Below are positions 41,192 to 52,814 of a stretch of 64,000 nucleotides of DNA, in pieces (position 1 is the first letter of the stretch; every line of letters begins with the position of its first letter). The stretch spans positions 62,001 through 126,000 of the forward strand of contig NZ_RBAM01000003.1 of the NCBI RefSeq assembly GCF_003626645.1, read 5' to 3'. The position numbers and the translations under genes were made by a program. The notes under the pieces were generated by a model. That model was not told the origin of the DNA. It made no database searches and was given only the letters and a program-made list of their open reading frames with translations. Origin of the DNA: Streptomyces klenkii (GTDB lineage Bacteria > Actinomycetota > Actinomycetes > Streptomycetales > Streptomycetaceae).

Positions 41192-42006
41192 GCGGGGTTC
41201 CTCCCGGCCGTGCTGGCGGATGCTGTGGTGGTCTTGGTCTTGCTCTTCGGGATGAACGTCGTGCACACCCCGTCGCCGTGGGCGATGGTGGCAAGACGCT
41301 GCACATGTGTCCCGAGCAGGCGGGAGAAGACCTCGGTCTCCGCCTCGCACAGCTGCGGGAACTGCTCGGCGACATGGGCGACCGGGCAGTGGTGCTGGCA
41401 AAGCTGTTCGCCGACCGGCGCGCTACGCGCCGTAGCAGCGTACCCGTCCGCGGTCAATGCCCTGGCAAGGGCCTCCGTGCGGGACTCGGGCGGGGCCGCC
41501 TCCAGCGCGCGGCGGTAGCCCTCGGCCTGGGCGGCCATCCGGGCGCGGGCGAAGGCCGCGACGGCGGCCTCTCCCATCTCGCCACCGCCGGCGGCCTGCG
41601 CGATCCAGCGCAGGGCGTCACCGGCCAGCTGGTCGTAGGCCTGGTCGAAGGCGTCGCGGCCGCAGTCCGTCAGGGCGAAGGCCTTGGCGGGGCGGCCGCG
41701 GCCGCGGGCGCCGTAGACCCGCTTCTCGCGGGGCTCGACGACGCCCTCGGCGACGAGGGTGTCGAGGTGGCGGCGGACGGCGGCCTGGGTGAGCTCCAGG
41801 CGCAGCGCCAGCTCGGCCGCGGTGGAGGGGCCGTGATCGAGGATGGAGCGGGCGACGCGATTGCGGGTGCCGCGCTGCTCGTCATGGCCGTGCTCGCGGC
41901 GCTCGTCCTCGCGCACGGGCCCGGGCGCAGGCTGCTGCGGCCCGGCGGCCACGGGTCCTGCCGGACCGGCCGCGGGGCCCTGCGAAGCCTCGCCCGCGTA
42001 TTTCAC
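41188..42006 (-). CDS. sufR: SufR-type Fe-S cluster-containing transcriptional regulator
   Basis: A 272-residue winged-helix regulator heading the suf operon. The DNA-binding part is [20 protein letters not shown] followed by [14 protein letters not shown] and the wing [13 protein letters not shown]. The C-terminal cluster-binding region has Cys/His-rich [20 protein letters not shown] and DGVCTTFIP. In actinobacteria SufR represses suf when its cluster is intact. The GTG at 42006 begins MKYAGEA, matching the family's N-terminus. A CAAC-N6-GTTG palindrome overlaps the start codon, consistent with autoregulation. The N-terminal 30 residues are low-complexity Gly/Pro/Ala. Confidence 0.92.
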   Translation of the reverse strand: MKYAGEASQGPAAGPAGPVAAGPQQPAPGPVREDERREHGHDEQRGTRNRVARSILDHGPSTAAELALRLELTQAAVRRHLDTLVAEGVVEPREKRVYGARGRGRPAKAFALTDCGRDAFDQAYDQLAGDALRWIAQAAGGGEMGEAAVAAFARARMAAQAEGYRRALEAAPPESRTEALARALTADGYAATARSAPVGEQLCQHHCPVAHVAEQFPQLCEAETEVFSRLLGTHVQRLATIAHGDGVCTTFIPKSKTKTTTASASTAGRNPA

Positions 42007-42027
42007 AACACCATTGTTGCGTAATTA
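42006..42027 (-). promoter_or_regulatory. SufR operator and suf promoter
   Basis: CAAC (42006-42009), six bases, GTTG (42016-42019) form a perfect inverted repeat of the form reported, as I recall it, for Streptomyces SufR. TAATTA (42022-42027) on the minus strand is a good -10, which puts transcription start inside the operator and leaves at most a very short leader before the GTG. Confidence 0.75.
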
Positions 42028-42242
42028 CCCGGAGGCGGACAAGCCTCGCCCCCGCCGTCCGGCGGTGTCCTCGATCACTAAGGGTTACCTAACCGCCACC
42101 CGTCGATCTTGCTCGGAGGCACCGGGAGCGGCCGGAGGGGACGGCCCGGAGCAGCCCGGAGCGGGCGGGCGAGGGCCGCCCTCCGTATCCGGTTCCACCC
42201 CGGGGCCTCCGGGGACACGCCCGGCTTCGTAGACTTCCCGCC

Positions 42243-43202
42243 ATGCGCAGCGTCTTCCCGGGGGACACCCCCGAGGCCCCGGACCGGCCCGCGGTCGAGA
42301 TCCGCGGCCTGGTCAAGCGGTACGGACCGAAGGCCGCGGTGGACGGGCTCGACCTGTCCGTCGCCCGCGGCGGCCTCACCGCCGTCCTCGGCCCCAACGG
42401 AGCCGGCAAGACCACCACGATCGAGACCTGCGAGGGCTACCGGCGCCCCGACGCGGGGACCGTCCGCGTCCTCGGGCTCGACCCCGTCGCCGACTCCGCG
42501 GCCCTCCGCCCCCGCGTGGGCGTCATGCTCCAGAGCGGAGGGGTGTACGCGGGGGCGCGCGCGGAGGAAATGCTGCGCCACGTCGCCGCCCTGCACGCGC
42601 ACCCCCTGGACGTGCCCTCCCTCATAGACCGGCTGGGCCTCGGCAGCTGCGGCCGGACCGCCTACCGGCGGCTCTCCGGCGGCCAGCAGCAGCGCCTCGC
42701 GCTCGCCATGGCCGTCGTCGGCCGCCCCGAGCTGGTCTTCCTCGACGAGCCGACGGCCGGCCTGGACCCGCAGGCCCGGCACGCCACCTGGGACCTGGTG
42801 CGCGAGCTGCGCACCGACGGCGTCACCGTCGTCCTCACCACGCACTACATGGACGAGGCCGAGGCCCTGGCCGACGACGTCGCCATCATCGACAGCGGCC
42901 GCGTCATCGCCCAGGGCAGCCCCGAGGAGCTGTGCCGGGGCGGCGCGGAGAACACCCTGCGCTTCAGCGGCCGGCCCGGCCTGGACCTCGGCTCGCTCCT
43001 GAAGGCCCTGCCCGCCGAGTCCACGGCGACGGAGCTGACCCCGGGCACGTACCGCGTGGGCGGCCGCATCGACCCGCAGCTGCTCGCCACGGTGACCACG
43101 TGGTGCGCGCAGAACGGCGTCATGCCGGACCGCATCGCGGTCGAGCGGCACACGCTGGAAGACGTCTTCCTTGAACTGACCGGCAAGGAGCTGCGGGCAT
43201 GA
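42243..43202 (+). CDS. ABC transporter ATP-binding protein (ABC-2/drug exporter type)
   Basis: A 319-residue ATPase. Walker A is GPNGAGKTTTIETCEGY, the signature is RLSGGQQQRLALAMAV, Walker B is LVFLDEPTAGLDPQA and the switch His is in VVLTTHYMDEAEAL. The C-terminal extension to DVFLELTGKELRA is normal for DrrA/CcmA-like exporters. TAGACT (42230-42235) seven bases before the ATG suggests a leaderless transcript. It overlaps the permease gene (ATGA). The cargo is unknown; linkage to heme/Fe-S genes is conserved chromosomal context, not proof of role. Confidence 0.92.
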   Translation: MRSVFPGDTPEAPDRPAVEIRGLVKRYGPKAAVDGLDLSVARGGLTAVLGPNGAGKTTTIETCEGYRRPDAGTVRVLGLDPVADSAALRPRVGVMLQSGGVYAGARAEEMLRHVAALHAHPLDVPSLIDRLGLGSCGRTAYRRLSGGQQQRLALAMAVVGRPELVFLDEPTAGLDPQARHATWDLVRELRTDGVTVVLTTHYMDEAEALADDVAIIDSGRVIAQGSPEELCRGGAENTLRFSGRPGLDLGSLLKALPAESTATELTPGTYRVGGRIDPQLLATVTTWCAQNGVMPDRIAVERHTLEDVFLELTGKELRA

Positions 43203-43966
43203 GTGCCGAGACCTTCACCCCGCGGCCCGGCGCCGCGCCCCTCTCCCGGATGATCCGCGCGCAGGCCGCGCTGGAGACGCGCATGCTGCTGCGCAACGGC
43301 GAGCAGCTGCTGCTGACCGTCGTCATCCCCACGCTGCTGCTGGTGCTCTTCAGCGCCGTCGACATCGTCGACACGGGCGAGGGCAAGGCCGTCGACTTCC
43401 TCGCCCCGGGCGTGCTCGCGCTGGCGGTGATGTCCACGGCGTTCACCGGCCAGGCCATCGCGACCGGCTTCGAGCGCCGCTACGGCGTGCTCAAGCGCCT
43501 GGGCGCCACGCCGCTGCCGCGCTGGGCGCTGATGACGGCGAAGACCTGCTCGGTGCTGGTCACCGAGGTGCTCCAGATCGCGCTGCTGACGGTGATCGCC
43601 TTCGCGCTGGGCTGGTCGCCGCAGGGCAACCCCTTCGCGGTCCTGCTGCTGCTCGTGCTGGGCACGGCGGCGTTCTCCGGGCTGGGGCTGCTGATGGCCG
43701 GCACGCTGAAGGCGGAGGTGACGCTCGCCGCGGCGAACCTCGTCTTCCTCCTGCTGCTGGTCGGCGGCGGCGTGATCGTGCCGATGGAGAAGTTCCCCGG
43801 CGGGGTGCGGGCGGTGCTGGAGCTGCTGCCGATCTCGGCGCTCTCGGACGGCCTGCGGGACGTCCTCCAGCACGGCGCGGGCATGCCCTGGGGCGACCTC
43901 GGCATCCTCGCGGTGTGGGCGGTGCTGGGCCTCGGCGCGGCGGCGAAGCTCTTCCGCTGGGAGTGA
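43199..43966 (+). CDS. ABC-2 type permease
   Basis: A 255-residue membrane protein with six hydrophobic segments (for example LLLTVVIPTLLLVLFSAVDI, LLFLLLLVGGGVIVPMEKFP, LGILAVWAVLGLGAAAKL regions). It contains the ABC-2 signature-like ISALSDGLRDVLQHG near its C-terminus. It pairs with the preceding ATPase to form an exporter. Its stop codon lies inside the first unit of a 13-bp tandem duplication. Confidence 0.9.
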   Translation: MSAETFTPRPGAAPLSRMIRAQAALETRMLLRNGEQLLLTVVIPTLLLVLFSAVDIVDTGEGKAVDFLAPGVLALAVMSTAFTGQAIATGFERRYGVLKRLGATPLPRWALMTAKTCSVLVTEVLQIALLTVIAFALGWSPQGNPFAVLLLLVLGTAAFSGLGLLMAGTLKAEVTLAAANLVFLLLLVGGGVIVPMEKFPGGVRAVLELLPISALSDGLRDVLQHGAGMPWGDLGILAVWAVLGLGAAAKLFRWE

Positions 43967-43983
43967 CACCCGGGAGTGACACC
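43959..43983 (+). repeat. 13-bp tandem duplication across the permease stop codon
   Basis: GGGAGTGACACC at 43959-43970 is repeated exactly at 43972-43983 with a single C between. The first unit contains the TGA stop. Confidence 0.85.
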
Positions 43984-44101
43984 GGGGACGGGAAGCGGCG
44001 GTGAGGGACACACCCACCCCTCGTGCTGCTTTTCTCCGGGGAGACGACTCCCCCATGCCCCCTCGTGAACGCGTGCACAAGCTCCCCCTTACGATGAGCC
44101 C

Positions 44102-45097
44102 GTGCCGAAAACGCTGAATCCCCTCCAGATCGTCGCCGACCGCTGGCAGCCGTCCGCGCGCTTCGTCGAGCGAGCGGCCCTCGCCTGCGTGGTGATGGGC
44201 GTGATCATCGTGGTGACGGGCGGCGCCGTCCGGCTCACCCAGTCGGGCCTCGGCTGCCCGACGTGGCCCACCTGCACCGAGGACAGCCTGACGCCCACCC
44301 CCGAGATGGGCATCAACGGCATCATCGAGTTCACCAACCGCATGCTGACGTACGTGCTGTGCGCGGTCGTCGGCGTGGCGATCGTGGCGGCACGCGCGCG
44401 TGCCCCGCGCCGCCGCTCCCTGACGCAGCTGGGCTGGGCCCAGTTCTGGCTCATCGCGAGCAACGGCATCATCGGCGGCATCACGGTCCTCACCGGCCTC
44501 AACCCGTACATCGTGGCCCTGCACTTCCTCGCGGCGACCGCGCTGCTGACGGTGGCCGTGGTGATGTGGCACCGCTCGGGCGAGGGCGACGACGCGCCGC
44601 GCGACCTGGTGGCCCGCCCCGTGCGGCAGCTCAGCTGGGTGCTGGTCGTGGCGACCACCGTGCTGATCCTCGTCGGCACGATCGTCACCGGCTCCGGCCG
44701 GCACGCGGGCGACGCCTCGAAGGACGTCCACCGCATCCCGCTGGACTGGCGCGAGGTCACGCAGCTGCACGTCGACTTCGTCTACATCGTGGTCGGCCTG
44801 ACCGTCGCCCTGTGGTTCGTCCTGCGGGCCGTGAAGGCGCCGGCCCTGCCGCGCCGCCGGGTCGTCGAGCTGTTCGCCGTACTGATGCTCCAGGGCGTCA
44901 TCGGCTATGTGCAGTACTTCAACGACGAGCCCGAGATCGTCGTCGGCGCCCACATGTTCGGTTCCTGCCTGGTGTGGATCGCCGTGCTGCGGGTCTTCCT
45001 GTCGCTGCGCGACCGCGGCGAGCGGCCCGTCGTGCCCGGCCCCGCGGACGGGCACGAGTCCCTCCCGGCTCAGCCGGCCGGCGCGTCCAGCCGGTAG
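44102..45097 (+). CDS. ctaA: Heme A synthase (COX15/CtaA)
   Basis: A 331-residue membrane protein with eight hydrophobic segments that converts heme O to heme A for cytochrome oxidase. Family features are VTGGAVRLTQSGLGCPTWPTC, NRMLTYVLCAVVG, NPYIVALHFLAATALL, GSGRHAGDASKDVHRI, LHVDFVYIVVGL and MLQGVIGYVQYFNDEPEIVV with the heme-ligating His residues. The GTG start has TACGAT at 44090-44095 and no Shine-Dalgarno sequence, so it may be leaderless. The last 28 bp overlap the convergent amidohydrolase gene. ctaB, the preceding pathway step, is encoded 1.6 kb away. Confidence 0.94.
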   Translation: MPKTLNPLQIVADRWQPSARFVERAALACVVMGVIIVVTGGAVRLTQSGLGCPTWPTCTEDSLTPTPEMGINGIIEFTNRMLTYVLCAVVGVAIVAARARAPRRRSLTQLGWAQFWLIASNGIIGGITVLTGLNPYIVALHFLAATALLTVAVVMWHRSGEGDDAPRDLVARPVRQLSWVLVVATTVLILVGTIVTGSGRHAGDASKDVHRIPLDWREVTQLHVDFVYIVVGLTVALWFVLRAVKAPALPRRRVVELFAVLMLQGVIGYVQYFNDEPEIVVGAHMFGSCLVWIAVLRVFLSLRDRGERPVVPGPADGHESLPAQPAGASSR

Positions 45098-46116
45098 ACC
45101 CTGCGGGCGGTGCCGGCCCCGACGAGCGAGGCGATCCTGCGCGCGTCCGCCCGCCGGCACCAGCCGTCGGCCACCCAGTCGCTCATCAGCCGCTCCATGG
45201 CCTGCGAGAACGACCGGGCGGCGACCACGTAGAGCTCCGCCGGGCCGCGCGCGCCGGAGGAGAACAGCAGCTTGCCGAAGGGTGCCTCGCGCAGCGTCTC
45301 CCCGGGGTGCGGCCCCACGTCCGCGTAGACGTGCGGGAAGGCCCCTGCGAGCCGCGCGGCCTGCCGGTGGTGCCAGGGGTCCGGCAGCAGCACCAGATCG
45401 CACCCCAGGCCCGCCGTGGCCCGCAGGAAGCGGGACAGCCGCAGCGGGTCGGCGCAGTGCAGCTGTACGGGGAGCCCGGCGGCGAGCGCGCTCCACAGCA
45501 GGTGCCGGGCGAGCACGGGGTCGTCCAGCCGGCCGCCCGGGCGGCGCGACCGCAGCCACTGCCCCGCGGCCCTGCGCACCTCCGCCAGGCCCGGCGGGCT
45601 CCCCTCGCAGAAGGGGACGCTGCACGCGAACGCGATGGCGCCGCGGGCGGCCGCGTAGAGCGCCTCGGCCAGGTACGCGGTGAAGGAGTCCGCGCTGCCG
45701 GAGGTGTCCGCGACCTGTTCGGCGAGCGGTTCGAGCCGGACGACCTCGTGCGCGCTGCCGTCGGCGGCCCCGGCCAGCTCGGCGGCCGACGTGAGGGCGT
45801 TCGGCTCGCCCGTCTCCAGCAGGAACGTGCCGATGCCTGCGCCGCGCAGCAGCAGCTGCCCGGCCCGGTAGGCGCCCAGCTCGCGGCGGCGCGCCAGGTA
45901 GCGGACGGGCGAGCAGTGCGGGTCCAGGCCGAGGAGCGGCGGGCACCAGCGGCGCAGCGCGAGGCCGGTGCGGCTGTCGAAGAAGGACGTGCCGGGCGGG
46001 GCGGGGCCCGCGGCGCCGGCGGCCGCGGCCAGGTGCGCCTCGAACCCGCCGAGCCCCAGCTCGCCGTGGACCGCGCCGTGGCTGTGCTGGTCGACGAGCG
46101 GCGGCATGCCGTCCAT
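45070..46116 (-). CDS. Amidohydrolase-fold protein
   Basis: A 348-residue TIM-barrel protein of the amidohydrolase superfamily. It begins PPLVDQHSHG, a metal-binding HxH-like motif, and contains VQLHCADPLRLSRFL, VLLPDPWHHRQAARL, VYADVGPHPGETL, and FGKLLFSSGARGPAELY, which resemble the group found fused to, or next to, glutamine-synthetase-like proteins. The substrate is unknown. The ATG at 46116 with a G-rich GAGGGGGG sequence just upstream is preferred over longer alternatives. It overlaps the end of ctaA by 28 bp on the opposite strand. Confidence 0.75.
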   Translation of the reverse strand: MDGMPPLVDQHSHGAVHGELGLGGFEAHLAAAAGAAGPAPPGTSFFDSRTGLALRRWCPPLLGLDPHCSPVRYLARRRELGAYRAGQLLLRGAGIGTFLLETGEPNALTSAAELAGAADGSAHEVVRLEPLAEQVADTSGSADSFTAYLAEALYAAARGAIAFACSVPFCEGSPPGLAEVRRAAGQWLRSRRPGGRLDDPVLARHLLWSALAAGLPVQLHCADPLRLSRFLRATAGLGCDLVLLPDPWHHRQAARLAGAFPHVYADVGPHPGETLREAPFGKLLFSSGARGPAELYVVAARSFSQAMERLMSDWVADGWCRRADARRIASLVGAGTARRVYRLDAPAG

Positions 46117-46235
46117 CCGCCCCCCCCTCGTGCCGTCCCCGCCCCGAGCGGCGCGCATGCGGCCGCTCCCCGGGGGTCTAACGGCCGAGGGGCCCGTCAG
46201 TTATCGGCGCCGGTCATCGGCTCTTGACGCCGGCC

Positions 46236-46261
46236 GTCGGCTGCCGGCGCCGACAGCCGAC
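46236..46261 (-). terminator. Hairpin terminator downstream of the small unknown gene
   Basis: GTCGGCTG (46236-46243) and CAGCCGAC (46254-46261) are perfect arms around a ten-base loop, 23 bp downstream of the minus-strand gene ending at 46285. Confidence 0.6.
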
Positions 46262-46284
46262 CGGTCACCGGCCCCGTACGCGGC

Positions 46285-46647
46285 TCACTGCGCGGCGGGG
46301 TTGCGCGGGCCGCCGACCTGGATGCCCGCCATGCGCGACCACTCGTACGGGCCGGTGCGGACCTTGGCGGCGAGCTCGCCGTCGAAGTCGTCGTGGAGGG
46401 TCAGACCAGCCTTCTCGGCGGCCTTCTGCGCGACGTCCAGGGAGGGGGCGACGAGGTTGCCCCACTCGCCGTCGGCGCCCACGAGCGCGACCCGGACGGT
46501 GCCGCGGGCGATGTGGGCCAGCTGGCCCTCGGCGGAGCCGCCGTGGCTCTTGGCGAACGTGTCGATCTGCCGGGCGAGCCGGGCGGCCTTGCGGTCCGCC
46601 CGGGCGTCGGGTGCGGCCGGTGCCTGCGGGGTGGTGTCATCTGCCAT
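46285..46647 (-). CDS. Small soluble protein of unknown function
   Basis: A 120-residue protein: a polar N-terminus (MADDTTPQAPAAPDARADRK) then a compact domain with ARQIDTFAKSHGGSAEGQLA, VALVGADGEWGNLVAPSLDV and KVRTGPYEWSRMAGIQVGG. No family is recognised with certainty; it is a small conserved-looking actinobacterial protein. The ATG at 46647 is chosen because the six codons before it are unlike coding sequence. It lies 24 bp downstream of ctaB on the same strand and may be co-transcribed. Confidence 0.75.
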   Translation of the reverse strand: MADDTTPQAPAAPDARADRKAARLARQIDTFAKSHGGSAEGQLAHIARGTVRVALVGADGEWGNLVAPSLDVAQKAAEKAGLTLHDDFDGELAAKVRTGPYEWSRMAGIQVGGPRNPAAQ

Positions 46648-46671
46648 GCCGCAGATGCTACCCACCAGTAA

Positions 46672-47613
46672 TTAACGAAGGAAGGGATCCACGGCCACGG
46701 CGACGAACAGCAGCGACACGTACGTGATGGACCAGTGGAAGAGCCGCATCTCCTTGAGCTTCGCGCCCGTGATGCCGGCGTTGGCGCGGATCTGGAGGGC
46801 GTGGGCCTCCTTGAGCCAGAAGGCGCCCAGCGCGGCCGCGACGACCGTGTAGAACCAGCCGGTGTAGCCGAGCGGCTGGAGGGAGAGCGAGACGGCGACC
46901 ATCACCCAGCTGTAGAGGACGATCTGCTTGGCGACCGCCTTGTTGCCCGCGATGACGGGCAGCATCGGCACGCCGACGCGCTCGTAGTCGTCCTTGACCT
47001 TCATCGACAGCGGCCAGTAGTGCGGCGGCGTCCAGAAGAAGATCACCAGGAAGAGGACGACGGCGGCCCAGGAGACGGAGTTCGTGACGGCCGACCAGCC
47101 GATGATGACCGGCATGCAGCCCGCGATGCCGCCCCAGACGATGTTCTGCGCGGTGCGGCGCTTGAGGATCATCGTGTAGATGACGACGTAGAAGGCGTTG
47201 GCACCGAGGGAGAGCATCGCCGACAGCGGGTTGACCAGGAACCAGAACCACAGGGTCGAGCCCACCGTCAGCGCGGAGGCGAAGACCAGGCACTCCTTCG
47301 CGGAGACCATGCCGGTCACCAGCGGGCGCTGCGACGTACGGTCCATCAGGGCGTCGATGTCGCGGTCGTACCACATGTTGAACGCGCCGGCGCCGCCCGC
47401 GGACAGGTATCCGCCGATGCAGGTGGCCAGGACCAGCCACAGGTCCGGCACACCTTGCGCCGCGAGGAACATCACCGGCACGGTGGTCATCAGCAGCAGC
47501 TCGATGACACGCGGCTTGGTCAGCGCCACGAACGCCATGGCACGGGCCCCGAACGGCCGGTGACCGGGGCTCTCCGGAAGCACCCCCGCAGGACGGGATT
47601 CGACGGCCGTCAC
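46672..47613 (-). CDS. ctaB: Protoheme IX farnesyltransferase (heme O synthase)
   Basis: A 313-residue UbiA-superfamily membrane enzyme that farnesylates protoheme IX to heme O. The first Asp-rich prenyl-diphosphate motif is [19 protein letters not shown] and the second region is [27 protein letters not shown] is a further signature. About eight to nine membrane segments are visible. GTG 47613 is preferred because AGGGG then lies at normal spacing; GTG 47619 is an alternative. It divides from tkt by a 430-bp promoter region. Confidence 0.94.
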   Translation of the reverse strand: MTAVESRPAGVLPESPGHRPFGARAMAFVALTKPRVIELLLMTTVPVMFLAAQGVPDLWLVLATCIGGYLSAGGAGAFNMWYDRDIDALMDRTSQRPLVTGMVSAKECLVFASALTVGSTLWFWFLVNPLSAMLSLGANAFYVVIYTMILKRRTAQNIVWGGIAGCMPVIIGWSAVTNSVSWAAVVLFLVIFFWTPPHYWPLSMKVKDDYERVGVPMLPVIAGNKAVAKQIVLYSWVMVAVSLSLQPLGYTGWFYTVVAAALGAFWLKEAHALQIRANAGITGAKLKEMRLFHWSITYVSLLFVAVAVDPFLR

Positions 47614-48046
47614 GCACACCCCTGACAGAGATAAGGCCAGCAAGCACATCCGGGACGGAAAGCCCGGTAAAGACTTGCGCGTACCACGCCACTTTAGACG
47701 CAGGGCATGGCGCGGCCTCCGCCGGGGTGGGTCGTGTTGGGGGCGCGCACAACGGATCACGGACGTGTCGCCGCGCGCCCCGGACAGCACCGCGGAGCTC
47801 CCCGGACATGACGGAACGGTCGTCTTCGGGAGGCGGGCGGGCGCGCCGCCCGTCAGGCTGGACCCAGGGCGCCGCACCCGCGGCGGGAATCCCTGCCGCC
47901 GCGATTCGGTTGCCCGCGAACGGGCAGCCGACTGTACGTCGAAAAGATGCGCGTCCCCGCAGGGGTAGGCTCGACCACGCCGCGTCGTGGCGGAACATAC
48001 CGCCCCCGGCAGACAAGACCATGTGGAGAGGAGCCCTGATCCAAGG
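47614..48046. other. Divergent ctaB-tkt promoter region with several hairpins
   Basis: No additional gene is supported. Inverted repeats seen are CGGGCGG/CCGCCCG near 47834-47852, CGCGGCGG (47879-47886) with CCGCCGCG (47896-47903), and TGCCCG-CGAA-CGGGCA (47911-47926). TAGGCT at 47966-47971 is a plausible -10 for tkt. A 20-codon in-frame extension of tkt from GTG 47987 is open but unlike the known N-terminus. Confidence 0.5.
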
Positions 48047-50134
<2,088 letters not shown>

Positions 50135-50170
50135 CGCCCCCTTAACGAGCAAGTAGGAGATGCAGAACCC

Positions 50171-51286
50171 ATGACAGACGCACTCAAGCGCCTCTCCGAC
50201 GAAGGCGTCGCGATCTGGCTGGACGACCTGTCCCGCAAGCGCATCACGTCCGGCAACCTGGCCGAGCTGATCGACCAGAGCCACGTCGTGGGCGTCACGA
50301 CCAACCCGTCGATCTTCCAGAAGGCGATCTCCAGCGGTGAGGGCTACGAGCAGCAGCTCGCCGACCTCGCGGCCCGCAAGGTCACCGTCGACGAGGCCAT
50401 CCGCATGATCACCACGGCGGACGTCCGCGACGCCGCCGACATCCTGCGCCCGGTCTTCGACGCGACGAACGGCCAGGACGGCCGGGTCTCCATCGAGGTC
50501 GACCCGCGCCTCGCGCACGACACCAAGGCCACCGTCGCCGAGGCCAAGCAGCTGGCCTGGCTGGTGGACCGCCCCAACACGCTGATCAAGATCCCGGCCA
50601 CCAAGGCGGGCCTGCCGGCCATCGCCGACGTGATCGGCAAGGGCATCAGCGTCAACGTCACGCTGATCTTCTCCCTCGAGCGCTACCGCGCGGTCATGGA
50701 CGCCTACCTGACCGGTCTGGAGACGGCCAAGGCCGCGGGCCTGGACCTGTCCCTGATCCACTCGGTCGCGTCCTTCTTCGTGTCCCGCGTGGACACCGAG
50801 ATCGACAAGCGCCTGGACGCCCTGGGCACCGACGAGGCGAAGGCGCTGCGCGGCAAGGCCGCCCTCGCCAACGCCCGCCTGGCCTACCAGGCCTACGAGG
50901 AGGTCTTCTCCTCGGACCGCTGGGCCGCCCTGGAGAAGGCCGGCGCCAACAAGCAGCGCGCGCTGTGGGCCTCGACCGGCGTCAAGGACCCGGCCTACAA
51001 GGACACGCTGTACGTGGACGACCTGGTCGCCCCGAACACGGTCAACACCATGCCGGAGGCCACCCTGGAGGCCACGGCCGACCACGGGCAGATCACCGGT
51101 GACACGGTGCGCGGCACGTACGAGCAGGCCAAGGCCGAGCTCGACGCGCTCGCGAAGATCGGGATCTCGTACGACGACGTCGTGCAGCTCCTGGAGGACG
51201 AGGGCGTCGACAAGTTCGAGCAGTCCTGGAACGACCTGCTGAAGTCCACCGAGGCGGAGCTCAAGCGCCTCGCTCCGGAGGCGTGA
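50171..51286 (+). CDS. tal: Transaldolase
   Basis: A 371-residue class I aldolase that transfers dihydroxyacetone units between sugar phosphates. It is the long actinobacterial form: [43 protein letters not shown], the Schiff-base Lys in [35 protein letters not shown] and [22 protein letters not shown] at 50155 precedes the ATG. It ends two bases before the zwf TTG, so translation is coupled. Confidence 0.96.
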   Translation: MTDALKRLSDEGVAIWLDDLSRKRITSGNLAELIDQSHVVGVTTNPSIFQKAISSGEGYEQQLADLAARKVTVDEAIRMITTADVRDAADILRPVFDATNGQDGRVSIEVDPRLAHDTKATVAEAKQLAWLVDRPNTLIKIPATKAGLPAIADVIGKGISVNVTLIFSLERYRAVMDAYLTGLETAKAAGLDLSLIHSVASFFVSRVDTEIDKRLDALGTDEAKALRGKAALANARLAYQAYEEVFSSDRWAALEKAGANKQRALWASTGVKDPAYKDTLYVDDLVAPNTVNTMPEATLEATADHGQITGDTVRGTYEQAKAELDALAKIGISYDDVVQLLEDEGVDKFEQSWNDLLKSTEAELKRLAPEA

Positions 51287-51287
51287 A

Positions 51288-52814
51288 TTGAGCACAAGCA
51301 GCAATCCGCTGCGTGACGCTCTGGACCGACGGCTCCCGCGCATCGCGGGGCCGTCGGGCCTGGTCATCTTTGGCGTCACGGGCGATTTGTCCAGGAAAAA
51401 GCTGATGCCGGCGGTGTACGACCTCGCCAACCGGGGTCTGCTGCCGCCGGGCTTCTCGCTGATCGGCTTCGCGCGCCGCGACTGGGAGAACGAGGACTTC
51501 GCCCAGATCGTCCACGACGCGGTCAAGGAGCACGCCCGCACGCCCTTCCGCGAGGAGGTCTGGCAGCAGCTGGTCCAGGGCTGCCGGTTCGTGCAGGGCG
51601 ACTTCGACGACGACGAGGCGTTCGAGACGCTCAAGACCACCATCCACGAGCTCGACGCGGCCCAGGGCACGGGCGGCAACTTCGCCTTCTACCTCTCCGT
51701 GCCGCCGAAGTGGTTCCCCAAGGTCGTCCAGCAGCTGAAGAAGCACGGCCTGGCCGACCAGAAGGAGGGCTCCTGGCGGCGCGCCGTCATCGAGAAGCCC
51801 TTCGGCCACGACCTGGCCAGCGCCCAGGAGCTCAACCGGATCGTCCACGAGGTCTTCCCGACCGAAGAGGTCTTCCGGATCGACCACTACCTCGGCAAGG
51901 AGACCGTCCAGAACATCCTGGCGCTCCGCTTCGCCAACACCCTCTTCGAGCCGATCTGGAACCGGTCCTACGTCGACCACGTGCAGATCACCATGGCCGA
52001 GGACATCGGCATCGGCGGCCGCGCCGGCTACTACGACGGCATCGGCGCCGCGCGCGACGTCATCCAGAACCACCTCCTCCAGCTGCTCGCGCTGACCGCT
52101 ATGGAGGAGCCCGCCTCCTTCGACGCGGACGCGCTGGTCGCCGAGAAGACCAAGGTGCTGGGCGCCGTCCGGCTGCCCAAGGACCTCGGCAAGGAGACCG
52201 TCCGCGGCCAGTACGCGCACGGCTGGCAGGGCGGCGAGGAGGTCGTCGGCTACCTGGAGGAAGACGGCATCGACCCGAACTCCAAGACCGACACCTACGC
52301 CGCGATCAAGCTGGAGATCGACAACCGCCGCTGGGCGGGCGTCCCCTTCTACCTGCGCACCGGCAAGCGGCTGGGCCGCCGCGTCACCGAGATCGCGGTC
52401 GTCTTCCAGCGCGCCCCGCACTCGCCCTTCGACCACACCGCCACCGAGGAGCTCGGGCAGAACGCCCTGGTCATCCGGGTGCAGCCGGACGAGGGCGTCA
52501 CCATGCGGTTCGGCTCGAAGGTGCCCGGCACCCAGATGGAGGTCCGGGACGTCTCGATGGACTTCGCCTACGGCGAGTCCTTCACCGAGTCCAGCCCCGA
52601 GGCCTACGAGCGGCTCATCCTCGATGTGCTGCTGGGCGACGCCAACCTCTTCCCGCGCCTGAAGGAGGTCGAGCTGTCCTGGCAGATCCTCGACCCCATC
52701 GAGGAGTACTGGGACAAGAACGGCAAGCCCGCGTCCTACCCCGCCGGCACCTGGGGCCCGGTCGAAGCCGACGAGATGCTCGCACGAGACGGACGGAGCT
52801 GGCGCCGGCCATGA
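51288..52814 (+). CDS. zwf: Glucose-6-phosphate 1-dehydrogenase
   Basis: A 508-residue enzyme that oxidises glucose 6-phosphate to 6-phosphogluconolactone with NADP+. The nucleotide-binding motif is FGVTGDLSRKKLMPAVYDL; the catalytic signature is RIDHYLGKETVQNILALRFA; RTGKRLGRRVTEIAVVFQ follows. The TTG at 51288 has GGAGG (51277-51281) inside tal. The end overlaps opcA by ATGA (52811-52814). Confidence 0.97.
   Translation: MSTSSNPLRDALDRRLPRIAGPSGLVIFGVTGDLSRKKLMPAVYDLANRGLLPPGFSLIGFARRDWENEDFAQIVHDAVKEHARTPFREEVWQQLVQGCRFVQGDFDDDEAFETLKTTIHELDAAQGTGGNFAFYLSVPPKWFPKVVQQLKKHGLADQKEGSWRRAVIEKPFGHDLASAQELNRIVHEVFPTEEVFRIDHYLGKETVQNILALRFANTLFEPIWNRSYVDHVQITMAEDIGIGGRAGYYDGIGAARDVIQNHLLQLLALTAMEEPASFDADALVAEKTKVLGAVRLPKDLGKETVRGQYAHGWQGGEEVVGYLEEDGIDPNSKTDTYAAIKLEIDNRRWAGVPFYLRTGKRLGRRVTEIAVVFQRAPHSPFDHTATEELGQNALVIRVQPDEGVTMRFGSKVPGTQMEVRDVSMDFAYGESFTESSPEAYERLILDVLLGDANLFPRLKEVELSWQILDPIEEYWDKNGKPASYPAGTWGPVEADEMLARDGRSWRRP

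Noticed and set aside
42050..42080. GTCCGGCGGTGTCC resembling the dispersed-repeat inner block
   Set aside because: It has an extra base inside the block and no trace of the outer conserved block, so it is not counted as a copy.
42845..45946. Open frame of about 1,030 codons on the minus strand opposite the ABC permease and ctaA
   Set aside because: It is antisense to recognised membrane proteins and is low complexity (runs of Gln, Arg and His). No start or ribosome-binding site supports it.
47987..48046. 20-codon N-terminal extension of tkt from GTG 47987
   Set aside because: The recognised Streptomyces N-terminus begins at GTG 48047 ([11 protein letters not shown]), and a purine-rich ribosome-binding sequence lies between the two.
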